Assembly: GCF_001556045.1 (NCBI RefSeq) | Contig: NZ_LSIC01000203.1 | Coordinates: 1-64,000 of the forward strand | Source of the DNA: Bradyrhizobium sp. CCH5-F6 | GTDB taxonomy: Bacteria > Pseudomonadota > Alphaproteobacteria > Rhizobiales > Xanthobacteraceae | DNA length: 64,000 nt | Reading direction: 5' to 3' | Part shown: positions 1 to 8,841 of the stretch, in pieces | How positions within the stretch are numbered: position 1 is the first letter of the stretch | How the letters are laid out: every line of letters starts with the position of its first letter | Made by a program: the position numbers and the translations under genes | The notes under the pieces: generated by a model | Told to the model about the DNA's origin: nothing | Databases searched by the model: none | Seen by the model: the letters and a program-made list of their open reading frames with translations, nothing else

Positions 1-150
1 CCTTCCCTTCTCCCCTTGTGGGAGAAGGTGGCGCGAAGCGCCGGATGAGGGGTCTGCCTCGGCACACTCAACGAGAGTTGGACTCGCGGAGAGAGACCCC
101 TCACCCGGCTTCGCTGCCGCGAAGCCACCCTCTCCCACAAGGGGCGAGGG
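1..150. repeat. Large intergenic inverted repeat
   Basis: Bases 1-55 and 95-150 are near-perfect reverse complements: the CCCCTTGTGGGAGA arm near the left edge returns as TCTCCCACAAGGGG, and the GATGAGGGGTCT block as AGACCCCTCACC. The centre (about 60-95) is unpaired. It abuts the 3' end of the minus-strand dehydrogenase gene, so it could serve as a transcription stop. Palindromes of this type recur between genes in Bradyrhizobium and relatives; that is family knowledge. The left end may be cut by the window. Confidence 0.85.
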
Positions 151-157
151 TTCACCG

Positions 158-1498
158 TCACCGCGGCGCGCTTGTCACCCGCCAGATCGTGCCGTTGCCG
201 TCCTCCGAAACCAGCAGCGATCCATCCTTCGCAACGGCGACGCCGACCGGCCTGCCCCACACTTCGGTGTCGCTCGCCACGAAGCCTGTGACGAAATCCT
301 CGTACTCGCCTGTCGCCTTGCCATCCTTCATCCTGATGCGGATCACCTTGTAGCCGGTGCGCTTCGATCTGTTCCAGGAGCCGTGCTCGGCGGCGAAGGC
401 GTCGCCTTGATATTCACTCGGAAACTGCGTGCCCTGGTAGAAGGTCATCCCGAGCGAGGCCGAGTGCGGCTGGATCAGCACATCCGGCACCGTCACCCTG
501 TCCTTGATATCCGGCCGTGCGCCGGCGTGGCGCGGGTCTTCGTTGCTGCCGATGTAGAACCACGGCCAGCCGTAGAACGCGCCTTCCTTCACGCTGGTCA
601 CGTAGTCGGGCACAAGATCGTCGCCGAGGCCATCGCGCTCGTTGATCGAGCACCAGGGCACACCGGTCTGCGGCTGGATCGCGAGGCCGACGCAATTGCG
701 GAGCCCGGTGGCGTAGATCTTCCGCTCCTTGCCATCGGGAGTGAAGGCGAGCACGGTGGCGCGCTCGGTCTCGCTGGCCCAGGCCGCGCCAAGCGGCTGC
801 GTCTTCGACCACGCATCCATCCCGCCCGGCGGCGTGCCCATGCCTTCGGCGACGTTGCTGAGCGAGCCGACCGAGACCAGCATGCGCTTGTTGTCGGGCG
901 TGAAGACGATGTCGCGGGTGGAATGGCCGCCGTCATGCGGCAGGCTTGCCACGATTGTCTCCGCCTTGCCGCGCGCCTTGAGATCGCCGGCCTGGTAGGG
1001 AAAGCGGACGACGCTGTCGGTGTTGGCGATGTAGACCCATTGCGGATTGTCACCGTTCGGAAAGAACGCGATGCCGAACGGCTGCCGCAGTCCGCCGGCA
1101 AACACCTCGTTGGTCGCGGCCTTGCCGCCGTCTCCCGCGCGCAACACGCGGATGTTGCCGGCCCGCGTCTCCGCGACGAACACATCCCCATTCGGCGCCA
1201 CGCGTATGATGCGGGGCGCGCGCAGGCCTTCGGCGAAGAGCTCGATCTTGAAGCCGGCCGGAACCTGAAGCGCCGCCTCCGCCGGACGCGGCACCACGCG
1301 CGACGAGCTCGCCACCGACCGCGTCGCGCCGGGCCTGACCAGATCCTGCGGCCGGATCAGCCTGACCGTGCCGGGCTTGTCGGCCCGCCAATCGCCGTAG
1401 GCGTCCTTGCCTTGCAGCACCGGCTCGGCCTGCACGCTGGTCACAGCTGTGGCCAGCAACCCCGCGGAGACCGCCCCACACCATCTTCTGCTCTTCAC
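158..1498 (-). CDS. PQQ-type sorbosone/glucose dehydrogenase-like protein
   Basis: A 446-residue secreted beta-propeller protein of the glucose/sorbosone dehydrogenase family. Members oxidise sugars with PQQ in the periplasm, but many are uncharacterised. It begins with a cleavable signal peptide (MKSRRWCGAVSAG..., Ala-rich, cut near VQA-EP). The propeller follows, with characteristic blade motifs: LPHDGGHSTRDI, ATGLRNCVGLAIQP, YGWPWFYIG and FAAEHGSWNRS. Those His/Arg-rich stretches fit a PQQ or substrate pocket. No cytochrome domain is fused to it. It stands alone, transcribed toward the palindrome and divergent from the urate hydroxylase gene. The substrate cannot be told from sequence. Confidence 0.85.
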   Translation of the reverse strand: MKSRRWCGAVSAGLLATAVTSVQAEPVLQGKDAYGDWRADKPGTVRLIRPQDLVRPGATRSVASSSRVVPRPAEAALQVPAGFKIELFAEGLRAPRIIRVAPNGDVFVAETRAGNIRVLRAGDGGKAATNEVFAGGLRQPFGIAFFPNGDNPQWVYIANTDSVVRFPYQAGDLKARGKAETIVASLPHDGGHSTRDIVFTPDNKRMLVSVGSLSNVAEGMGTPPGGMDAWSKTQPLGAAWASETERATVLAFTPDGKERKIYATGLRNCVGLAIQPQTGVPWCSINERDGLGDDLVPDYVTSVKEGAFYGWPWFYIGSNEDPRHAGARPDIKDRVTVPDVLIQPHSASLGMTFYQGTQFPSEYQGDAFAAEHGSWNRSKRTGYKVIRIRMKDGKATGEYEDFVTGFVASDTEVWGRPVGVAVAKDGSLLVSEDGNGTIWRVTSAPR

Positions 1499-1735
1499 GT
1501 CGTCGTCCTCCCGGACTGCATCTTCCAGACGTCAATGCGCGTCGACCCGCAAACGTTCAACTGCCGGTCATGCACCTGCCGAATCCCACGTCAGCTCGTG
1601 CCCGCACGATGGGCGTCCGCCGCGGCCCATCATACTGGAAAACACTGCTGATCGGTGCGACACATTGCAGGGGCGGCGGCCGCCGGTTGCAGGCATCAGG
1701 TCTGCGACATCGACGTCGCAACTGATGGGAAGATC

Positions 1736-2938
1736 ATGTGGGGATCCGTCATATCGGAATGGGCGAGCCTGCTGCTCCGCTGGCTGCACGTGGTGGCGGC
1801 GATCGCCTGGATCGGCAGTTCCTTCTATTTCATCGCCCTCGATCTCAGCCTCAGGCCCAGGAGCAGCCCAACGGGTGATCTGCCCGATGGCGTGCAGGGC
1901 GAAGCCTGGCAGGTCCATGGCGGCGGCTTCTACCGGATCATGAAATATCTGGTCGCGCCAAGCCAGATGCCGGACGAGCTGACCTGGTTCAAATGGGAGG
2001 CCTACACCACCTGGCTGTCCGGATTCGCGCTGATGGTGGTGGTGTACTATCTCGAGGCCGATCTGTTCCTGGTCGACAAATCCATCCTCGACCTCACGCC
2101 ATTCCAGGCCGGGCTGTTCAGCTTCTGCAGCCTTGCGCTCGCATGGCTCCTCTATGAAGCCGCCTGCCGGACCGGGCTGGCGCAGCGTGAGCTGCCCTTC
2201 GCCATCGGCGGCTATCTGTTCCTGGTCGCGCTGACCTATGCCTTCACCCATGTGCTGAGCGGCCGCGGCGCCTTCAACCAGATCGGTGCGATCATCGGCA
2301 CCATCATGGTCGCCAACGTCTTCGCGCTGATCATCCCGAACCAGAAGAAGATCGTCGCCAGCCTGATCGCGGGCGAGGTGCCCGATCCGAAGCTCGGCAA
2401 GGCCAGCAAGGAGCGCTCGGTCCACAACAACTATCTGACGCTGCCCGTGGTCGTGCTGATGATCAGTAATCACTATCCCCTGCTCTACGCCACGCGTTTC
2501 AACTGGATCATCGTCGCCATCGTCCTGGCGCTCGGCCCCGTGATCCGCCACTTCTTCAACGAGCGCCACGCGGGGCGCAAATCGCCATGGTGGGTGTGGG
2601 GCGCGGCCGCCATCGGCGCGATCGCGATCCTCTTCCTCTCCGCCGCCGGTCCGCGCGAGGTCAAGACCGGCGCATTGCAGGCACAGCCGACGCTCGCCAG
2701 TGTCGCGGAGATCGTGACGTCCCGCTGCAGCATGTGCCACGCGGCCGAGCCGGTCTGGGCCGGCATCGCCACCGCGCCGAAGGGCGTACTGCTCGACGCG
2801 CCCGAGCACATCCATCGCAACATCCGCCTGATCGGCCGTGTCGCGGCCTGGTCCAATGCGATGCCGCCGGGCAACATCACCGAGATGACCAGCGAGGAGC
2901 GCGCGCTCATCGCCGCCTATATCGAGCAGGCGCGCTAA
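1736..2938 (+). CDS. puuD: Urate hydroxylase PuuD (membrane, cytochrome c fused)
   Basis: PuuD converts urate to 5-hydroxyisourate at the inner membrane, passing electrons to a fused cytochrome c rather than making peroxide as soluble uricase does. The 400-residue product has about eight hydrophobic segments, starting with LLLRWLHVVAAIAWIGSSFY at the N-terminus. It ends in a cytochrome c domain with the haem motif CSMCH near residues 331-335 and a distal Met candidate in NAMPPGN. The ATG at 1736 is preferred over the upstream start at 1655 because homologues begin close to the first membrane helix. No other purine-catabolism gene is adjacent, so partner enzymes must lie elsewhere. Confidence 0.88.
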   Translation: MWGSVISEWASLLLRWLHVVAAIAWIGSSFYFIALDLSLRPRSSPTGDLPDGVQGEAWQVHGGGFYRIMKYLVAPSQMPDELTWFKWEAYTTWLSGFALMVVVYYLEADLFLVDKSILDLTPFQAGLFSFCSLALAWLLYEAACRTGLAQRELPFAIGGYLFLVALTYAFTHVLSGRGAFNQIGAIIGTIMVANVFALIIPNQKKIVASLIAGEVPDPKLGKASKERSVHNNYLTLPVVVLMISNHYPLLYATRFNWIIVAIVLALGPVIRHFFNERHAGRKSPWWVWGAAAIGAIAILFLSAAGPREVKTGALQAQPTLASVAEIVTSRCSMCHAAEPVWAGIATAPKGVLLDAPEHIHRNIRLIGRVAAWSNAMPPGNITEMTSEERALIAAYIEQAR

Positions 2939-3084
2939 CGCCGGCTTGCCTCGAGGGATCGTTTCGCGGAATGAAATTCCGCAACTCCCATTGAATTGAA
3001 AATGACTTGCCTTCCTAACCGGCGTAGACAGGATCGACGGCCGCCGTCGCGGCCCAAGATCAGTTTGCCATCGGGGAAAGAACA

Positions 3085-3942
3085 GTGGCCCTCAAGAACG
3101 TCATCGGTATCGACCACGCCGTCGTCATGGTGAAGGACCTCGACAAGGCCGCCGAGAACTACCGGCAGCTCGGCTTCACCGTCTCGCCGCGCGGCACCCA
3201 CAGCGCGCATATGGGCACCGGCAACTACACCATCATGTTCGACCCCGACTATATGGAGCTGCTCGGCGTGCTCGCCGCGACCGAGCAGAACGCTCCGGCG
3301 CGCGCGTTCCTCGACAAGCAGGGAGAGGGCATCGAGCGCATCGCCTTCACCGCGGTCGATTCCGCCGCAGGCGCCGAGGAGATTCGCGCGCGGGGCCTGG
3401 CGCCGATCGGCCCGACCGATTTCGAGCGGCCGGTGACGTTGCCGAACGGCACGGTCTCGGCGGCGAAATTCCGAACCTTCATGTGGCCGACCGCGGAAGC
3501 GCCCGGCGGCGTGCGCATCTTCGCGTGCCAGCACAAGACGCGCGAGACCGTGTGGATTCCCGAACTGATGAGCCACGCCAATGCGGCGAGGCGGATCAAG
3601 CTGGCGCTGATCGCAACGCCCGAGCCCGCGAAGGAAGCCGCGCATCTCGGCCGCCTGATCGACCGCGAGCCGAAGATCGAGGCGGACGGCGCGGTCACGA
3701 TGCCCTCCGGCGGCGATCGCGCCGACTTCGTCTATATGACGCTCGACCAGCTCGGCAAACGCTATCCCGGCGTGCCGCTGACCGGCCTCTCCGAGCGCGG
3801 AGGTGCGGGGCTGGTGCTCGTCAGCGGCGATCTGGCGGCGACGGAGAAGGCGCTGGGTTCAGCCGCCGTCCGCAGCGGCGCCGCGATCTGCGTGCCGCCG
3901 GCCAAGGCCAACGGCACCCTGCTCGCCTTCGTTGCCGGCTGA
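3085..3942 (+). CDS. VOC (glyoxalase-fold) family protein
   Basis: A 285-residue cytosolic protein of the vicinal oxygen chelate superfamily. The N-terminal module begins IGIDHAVVMVKDLDKAA, the usual first beta strand with a metal-ligand His. A second module starts around residue 165 (ARRIKLALIATPEPAKEAAHLGRLI). The glyoxalase-like family contains lyases, dioxygenases and isomerases, so no reaction can be assigned. The GTG start at 3085 follows a good ribosome site (GGGGAAAG, 3073-3080). It sits about 140 bases after puuD on the same strand, and co-transcription is possible but unproven. Confidence 0.75.
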   Translation: MALKNVIGIDHAVVMVKDLDKAAENYRQLGFTVSPRGTHSAHMGTGNYTIMFDPDYMELLGVLAATEQNAPARAFLDKQGEGIERIAFTAVDSAAGAEEIRARGLAPIGPTDFERPVTLPNGTVSAAKFRTFMWPTAEAPGGVRIFACQHKTRETVWIPELMSHANAARRIKLALIATPEPAKEAAHLGRLIDREPKIEADGAVTMPSGGDRADFVYMTLDQLGKRYPGVPLTGLSERGGAGLVLVSGDLAATEKALGSAAVRSGAAICVPPAKANGTLLAFVAG

Positions 3943-4020
3943 TTTGAACCAATTCTTTAACGGGTGTTTACTCCGGCGATGCTAGGATTCCCGGCAATCC
4001 AAGTCGCCGGGACCATACCC

Positions 4021-4296
4021 ATGTTCAAAGAGGGATCGCCGATCGCCTATGACGCGCCGGCCGAATTGAAGAAGTGGCCGTCGCTGAAGGGCGAGAGGCA
4101 GAAGGACCGAGGTCCGCCCTATCTCGTCTACAACGGCACGCTCGCCGAATGCGTTCGCGAGCTCATGGGCAAGCCGATCAAGGGCATCTCGCTCTACGAC
4201 ATCATGACGAGGCCGCAACCGGCCTTCGATCAGACCGTGCTGTCGCCCGGCGATGCCGCCGAGATCGCGATGCGCGAGGATTTCCCCAAGGACTAG
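4021..4296 (+). CDS. Small conserved-looking hypothetical protein
   Basis: A 91-residue acidic soluble protein without signal peptide or membrane segment. I do not recognise a family. The start at ATG 4021 (MFKEGSPIAYDAP...) is chosen over GTG 3964, whose extra 19 residues read like untranslated leader. Visible features are a Lys/Pro-rich N-terminal third and a short amphipathic stretch around LAECVRELM, with one Cys. It follows the VOC gene on the same strand by about 80 bases, so the two may share a transcript. Confidence 0.6.
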   Translation: MFKEGSPIAYDAPAELKKWPSLKGERQKDRGPPYLVYNGTLAECVRELMGKPIKGISLYDIMTRPQPAFDQTVLSPGDAAEIAMREDFPKD

Positions 4297-4749
4297 TTCG
4301 AGGCACGGCTTCGCAGCCGGCTTGCCCTGCTGCCTGGACGAGGTGTCAGTCGGCGGATCGAGGAAGACGACGGGCGTACCGCGCTTGACGTTCTCGCCGA
4401 TCGCGCGCGCGCTCCAATTGAACGCGACCAGAGTCCTCGCATGCTTTCAGCCTCGCGTGCGTCTTGTCGATCTCGATGCGAACGATGCGCGCAAGCTCTC
4501 GCCGCGCCGGCTCGTTTGCACAGCGACATCACGGGGCCAAGCATCCATCGCTTCATAAGCGCTCGTCCCATTCACCGATCGCCGCAAGTAATGATCCGCA
4601 AAGCCGCGGACGGTTTCTGTTCGGGAACACCGTAATAACACCGAAGGAACCGGCGAGATCGCAGCTTTGCCGCAATCGGAAGGTTAAGAACTTCCTATCG
4701 CCGGCGCATCGCTGGCCGTTCATCCCACAGTTCGAGGTTGCCCCAGCAA
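4297..4749. other. Non-coding stretch, nothing recognised
   Basis: About 450 bases between the small hypothetical gene and the transglycosylase gene. All six frames give only Arg-rich, low-complexity peptides of the kind produced by reading GC-rich non-coding DNA. No hairpin, tRNA or mobile-element end was found. The last 100 bases are AT-richer (AATAACACCGAAGG, near 4632) and presumably carry the promoter of the downstream secreted transglycosylase. Confidence 0.5.
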
Positions 4750-5712
4750 ATGCGATTTGTCGTCGCGGCTTGCGCCGCGTTCCTGCTTCTGATGTGCGAC
4801 CTCGATCCGTCGGCGTCCCGGCAAACATCATCTTTCGACACCGCCGTTCTTCAGAACAATCATGCCTCGCCACTTGTTCCAGTGGTCGAACTCTTCCTTG
4901 CCAGCGTGCAGGCCATCGAGGTCGCCAACGCCCGCGCGGCACATGAGGAAACAATCGAGCCGCCGCGCGAAATCGAACCTGTTGCACCTGCGCCGGTTTC
5001 ACCGACCGACCAATTCTGCCATGCGCTTCGCGCGGCCGCCGAGGCCAGCGGCATTCCGGTGCCGTTCTTCGCGCGCCTGATCTGGCAAGAGAGCCGCTTC
5101 AAGCCCGATGAGGTCAGCCACGCCGGCGCACAAGGCGTTGCGCAATTCATGCCGGGAACGGCGGCCGAGGTCGGGCTCGACGATCCCTTCGATCCCATGA
5201 AGGCGCTGCCGGCATCGGCGAAATTCCTGCGAAAGCTCCGCGACGATTTCGGCAATCTGGGACTTGCCGCGGCGGCCTATAACGCAGGTCCGGGCCGCAT
5301 CCAGAAATGGCTGGCCAGGGAGAGCGAGCTGCCGCGCGAGACGCGCGACTATGTCCGCATCATCACCGGCACCAAGGCAGAAGACTGGATCGAACGGTCG
5401 GAGGCTCTGGCGATCAGGATCGACCTGCCGCGCGAAGCGCCGTGTGAAGGCATCGGCAGCCTGTCGAAGACGAAGGACGTCGCCTGGGTGCCGGTGAACC
5501 TGACGCCCTCGGTCACGACCATCATTCGCAAGGCCGAACAACTTGCCGCACGCCTGACGACGAACCGCGCACGCAAGCGATTTGCAAACTCCTCGCAGAG
5601 GAGCGCTTCGGCTCACGGCAAGGCGCGCAGCATGATTGCAGCGCGTGCGGCTGGAAAGAGCGCGAAGGCCCGTGCCGTTCGCTTCGCATCGCGCGAGCGG
5701 CCGTCGGGATAG
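4750..5712 (+). CDS. Lytic transglycosylase (SLT domain), secreted
   Basis: A 320-residue peptidoglycan-cleaving enzyme exported to the periplasm. The N-terminus (MRFVVAACAAFLLLMCDL) is a signal peptide. The SLT domain covers roughly residues 100-185, with the catalytic Glu in IWQESRFKP, then GAQGVAQFMPGTA and AAYNAGPGRIQKWL, the canonical three motifs. The tail is Arg/Lys/Ala-rich and probably disordered or wall-binding. ATG 4750 is preferred to the TTG at 4738. A strong hairpin 7 bases past the stop ends the gene. A second SLT-domain protein is encoded at 59433-60263. Confidence 0.88.
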   Translation: MRFVVAACAAFLLLMCDLDPSASRQTSSFDTAVLQNNHASPLVPVVELFLASVQAIEVANARAAHEETIEPPREIEPVAPAPVSPTDQFCHALRAAAEASGIPVPFFARLIWQESRFKPDEVSHAGAQGVAQFMPGTAAEVGLDDPFDPMKALPASAKFLRKLRDDFGNLGLAAAAYNAGPGRIQKWLARESELPRETRDYVRIITGTKAEDWIERSEALAIRIDLPREAPCEGIGSLSKTKDVAWVPVNLTPSVTTIIRKAEQLAARLTTNRARKRFANSSQRSASAHGKARSMIAARAAGKSAKARAVRFASRERPSG

Positions 5713-5718
5713 CGCGTT

Positions 5719-5744
5719 CGGAGCCGCGGCGTCGAGCGGCTCCG
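5719..5744 (+). terminator. Hairpin terminator after transglycosylase gene
   Basis: A 9-base perfect stem, CGGAGCCGC (5719-5727) and GCGGCTCCG (5736-5744), with an 8-base loop, just after the stop codon. No U-tract follows, so efficiency is uncertain. Confidence 0.55.
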
Positions 5745-5880
5745 ATCACGCTGCTCTAGTCGATCTCCTCGATCACGCGCCGTTATGGTTTACTTCCTCG
5801 TGTCGGTTCAAGCGTTGGCTACCCACCCGTGTTGAGGCACCAAGTTCAGTTGTCCCGACACGCCGGCACGGAAACCTGCG

Positions 5881-6348
5881 ATGCCACGTAAGAGTGCCGG
5901 AATACTGCTCTATCGGATGAGGCCCGATATCGAGGTCCTGCTCGTTCATCCCGGCGGGCCGTTCTGGCGCAACAAGGACCTTGGCGCCTGGTCGATCCCG
6001 AAGGGCGAATATGAAGACGGGCAAGACCCCGAAGCCGAAGCGCGGCGCGAATTCGCCGAGGAGCTTGGCTTCGAGGTGACGGGACCGCTGACGGCACTGG
6101 GCGACGTCAAGCAGCGCGGCGGCAAGACCGTCACCGCCTTTGCCATCGAGCTCGACATCGACACGCGCAACATCCAGAGCAACACGTTCGAGCTCGAGTG
6201 GCCGCCGCGCAGCGGCAAGTGGCAAAGCTTTCCCGAGATCGATCGCGCTGAATTCTTCGCCCTGGACGAGGCGGCCCGGAAGATCAACGCAGGCCAGCGC
6301 CCGCTGCTGGAGCGGCTGGCGCGGCTGGTCGAGGGCGGCAGCGGCTAG
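5881..6348 (+). CDS. Nudix hydrolase (predicted NTP pyrophosphohydrolase)
   Basis: A 155-residue cytosolic Nudix protein of the COG4119-like group, recognised by SAGILLYR at the N-terminus, the LLVHPGGPFW motif and the Nudix helix starting at PKGEYEDGQDPEAEARREFAEELGF. In the signature G-x5-E-x7-R-E-x2-E-E-x-G, the first Glu is replaced by Gln. The metal-binding REFAEELG core is intact, so activity is still expected. The substrate is unknown. It is convergent with the binding-protein gene at 6375. Confidence 0.85.
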   Translation: MPRKSAGILLYRMRPDIEVLLVHPGGPFWRNKDLGAWSIPKGEYEDGQDPEAEARREFAEELGFEVTGPLTALGDVKQRGGKTVTAFAIELDIDTRNIQSNTFELEWPPRSGKWQSFPEIDRAEFFALDEAARKINAGQRPLLERLARLVEGGSG

Positions 6349-6374
6349 CCGCCGCGCCGCCTGTGTCTCGCGTT

Positions 6375-7358
6375 CTATTCCGCCTTGATGTTCGCGGCGG
6401 CGACGACCTCGGCGAGCTCCTTCGTCTCCTTGGCGATCTTGGCGGCGTAGTCGGCCGGGCTGAGCACGCTGACGACGCCCTGCGAGCCGAGCTTCTCTTC
6501 GGCCGCCCGATCCTTGGCGGCAGCGACAATCTCGCGGTGCAGGGTCTCCAGGATCGGCGCGGGCGTCGCCTTCGGCATGAAGAAGCCGACCCAGAACGAA
6601 ATGTCGAAGCCGGGATAGCCGGCTTCCGCGACGGTCGGCACATCGGGCAGCGCGGGCAGCCGCTCGGCCGAGGACACCGCGAGCGCGCGCAGCTTGCCGG
6701 CCTTCACCAGCGGCACCGCGGAGAGCGGATCGAACACCGCCAGCACCTCCTGCGCGAGGATGCCGACCTCGGCGGCCGAACCGCCACGGTACGGCACGTG
6801 AATCATCTTGATGCCGGCCTTCTGGCTGAGCAGCTCCATGGCGAGATGGGCGAGGTTGCCGTTGCCGCCTGAGCCGTAAGCGAGCGCGCCGGGAGCGGCC
6901 TTCGCCGCGGCGACGAGATCGGCCACCGTCTTGATGTTGGCCGTCTTGGGATTCTCGGGATTGACCACGAGCACGAGCGGCGCCGAGACGACGGTGGTGA
7001 GCGGCGCGAAGTCCTTCTCCGGATCGTAGCGGATCTCCTTGAACAGCGTCTTGTTGAGCGTGATCGTGGACGAATTGCAGGCGAGCATCGTGTAGCCGTC
7101 CGCGTCCGCACGCGCGACGATCTCGGCGGCGATCATGCCGTTGGCGCCGGCGCGGTTCTCCACCACGAAGGGCTGCCCGAGCTTGTTGCTCAAGCGATCG
7201 CCGATGATGCGCGCGACGACGTCGACCGGCCCGCCGGCGCTGAAGCCGACCATGACCTTCACCGGCCGCGCCGGATATTTCTGCGCCAGCGCCTGCGTCG
7301 ACAGCGCAGAGGCGCACAATCCGGCGATGACTGCCAGCAGGCGGGCCATTCTTTGCAT
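6375..7358 (-). CDS. Bug/TctC-type periplasmic substrate-binding protein
   Basis: A 327-residue protein with a signal peptide (MQRMARLLAVIAGLCASAL...LAQ) followed by the Bug/TctC fold opening YPARPVKVMVGFSAGGPVDVVAR. Family members bind carboxylates or small aromatics for tripartite tricarboxylate transporters, although orphan receptors are very common in Burkholderiales and Bradyrhizobium. Conserved loops are seen at VENRAGANGMIAAE and YGSGGNGNLAHLA. No TctA/TctB membrane genes adjoin it, so it is an orphan and its ligand is undefined. Confidence 0.88.
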   Translation of the reverse strand: MQRMARLLAVIAGLCASALSTQALAQKYPARPVKVMVGFSAGGPVDVVARIIGDRLSNKLGQPFVVENRAGANGMIAAEIVARADADGYTMLACNSSTITLNKTLFKEIRYDPEKDFAPLTTVVSAPLVLVVNPENPKTANIKTVADLVAAAKAAPGALAYGSGGNGNLAHLAMELLSQKAGIKMIHVPYRGGSAAEVGILAQEVLAVFDPLSAVPLVKAGKLRALAVSSAERLPALPDVPTVAEAGYPGFDISFWVGFFMPKATPAPILETLHREIVAAAKDRAAEEKLGSQGVVSVLSPADYAAKIAKETKELAEVVAAANIKAE

Positions 7359-7804
7359 TCGTTCTCTCCCAGACCTCTCAGCGCCGCTTGTGCATGTTTG
7401 TTCATGCGACGCATTCGAAGATCATGAATAGCGGCCACGCCGGATTTCGCAATCGCGTTCGGACGCCGGCATTCCGCCGCACGGCACGTGCGCGCCGCTT
7501 CCAAACAAAAAATGCGAAAACAACCCCATGCACAGTAGACGGCCCCAGTCGAAACAAGCACTTACGGCAGGCACACGATTTCGGATCCCACGAATCGCCC
7601 TTTGACTCGTCGGGCAAAACACTGGCAGAATGGCATCATCGCGACATCCGCCGGTATCCACGTCGCCCCGCTCTTGGGCGCCACGAGGCGGATCCGCGTA
7701 AGCCCCTCATCGACATTCCAGAATCGCAATCTCGCGCAACGAGCGCGCGACCGGCCTCGCGCACAGCGAGCCCTCGCGCCTGCGCCAATCAGGGACACAC
7801 CGAC
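7359..7804. other. Intergenic region between divergent genes
   Basis: About 450 bases upstream of both the Bug-type protein (minus) and the 7805 gene (plus). It is locally AT-richer near 7500 (AAACAAAAAATGCGAAAAC), a plausible promoter zone. An upstream in-frame extension of the plus gene exists, but its Arg/Ser-rich composition does not look coding. Nothing else was recognised. Confidence 0.4.
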
Positions 7805-8455
7805 ATGACGAACGCTCCACTCAGCAACAGCCTGGCGCCCGCCGCAGCACACGATCGCAACCGGCCGAGCCCGCGGATCAAGCTCACCCGACGGCGCATC
7901 GTGATCCAGCATCCCGACGCGCGGGCCGGCGAGCGCCTGCTGGCCGACGCGCTCGGAGCCGCCGACCTCGACGCACTGCACGGCCTCCTCAAGCAACTGA
8001 TGAAGGCCAGCATGATCTGCCAGAAGCCAGACGAGGCCAATCTCGCCTTCATGATCTCGATGATGAAGAGCATCGCGCCGAGGGATTCGATCGAAGCCAT
8101 GCTGGTGGCGCAGATGGTGTCCGTTCACGCGGCCACGATGCGCTCCGCCTTTCGTCTCGCCCTGACCGAAAATCTCAAACAGCAGGAGGGCATCACCCGC
8201 GCATTGACCCGGCTGGCCCGTACCTTCGCGGCCCAGATGGAGGCCCTCGGCCGCCACCGCAGCAGCGGCGAGCGGCCGATTACCGTTCAGAACGTGTCGG
8301 TGCAGGACGGCGGCAGCGCGATCGTCGGCAACGTGACACAGCATGCCAATGTGATCATGCCCGAGTCGGACGCAGCGGAGGCACCGCTGGAGGTACGGAT
8401 GGCCATGAGGCCTGCTGAGGGCGAACGTGCCGCAACGCGGTCTGGCCAATCATGA
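7805..8455 (+). CDS. Hypothetical protein, partner of the HGG protein
   Basis: A 216-residue soluble protein of unknown function. The ATG at 7805 is chosen because upstream codons lack coding character. The middle (about residues 45-140) is helical and Met-rich, with ADALGAADLDALHGLLKQL and MISMMKSIAPRDSIEAML. The C-terminal third is polar, with a VQNVSVQDGGSAIVGNVTQ segment of beta-repeat character. Its stop overlaps the start of the next gene by four bases (ATGA), implying translational coupling with the HGG protein. Similar two-gene units occur in Bradyrhizobium accessory regions; I know of no function. Confidence 0.7.
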   Translation: MTNAPLSNSLAPAAAHDRNRPSPRIKLTRRRIVIQHPDARAGERLLADALGAADLDALHGLLKQLMKASMICQKPDEANLAFMISMMKSIAPRDSIEAMLVAQMVSVHAATMRSAFRLALTENLKQQEGITRALTRLARTFAAQMEALGRHRSSGERPITVQNVSVQDGGSAIVGNVTQHANVIMPESDAAEAPLEVRMAMRPAEGERAATRSGQS

Positions 8456-8718
8456 GTCACCACCCCCGAAGCACGGGCCCGATGCGGGCAAGCCCGCGTT
8501 GCGGCGCCCGCACCCGCGGCGGTCACACCTGCCAAGCCCCGGCAATGCGCGGCAAGACGCGCTGCCGCATGCACGGCGGCGGACGAGGCTGCGGTGCACC
8601 GAAGGGAAACTTCAATGCGCGGAAGCATGGCATGTTCGCGCAGGATGGCATCGCCGAGCGACGGCAGGTTCAGGACCTGCTGGACGACGCATGGAAGCTT
8701 CTCCGCGAGATGAAGTAA
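8452..8718 (+). CDS. HGG-motif small protein
   Basis: An 88-residue basic protein with a Cys/His-rich core, CGARTRGGHTCQAPAM then CRMHGGGRGCGAPKGNFNA and KHGMF. The C-x-A-x-T-x3-C...C-x-M-H-G-G-x-G-x3-G-x-x-N-x3-H-G pattern defines the HGGxxxGAPxGNxNAxKHG family found widely in Rhizobiales and some phages. The Cys/His pattern suggests a small zinc-binding nucleic-acid module, which is inference. It is coupled by an ATGA overlap to the preceding gene. Homologues can lie near phage packaging genes, but none are present here. Confidence 0.75.
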   Translation: MSHHPRSTGPMRASPRCGARTRGGHTCQAPAMRGKTRCRMHGGGRGCGAPKGNFNARKHGMFAQDGIAERRQVQDLLDDAWKLLREMK

Positions 8719-8841
8719 GAAGCCGTGTGCGCCCACGCCAAGACATGGAGATGGCTCTGCCGCGCAGGACAGTCAGATGCGACGAGGACGGCAACGAGGT
8801 CGTGCACGACCGGCCGCGGGAAAGAAAAAAGAGCTTGCGGC

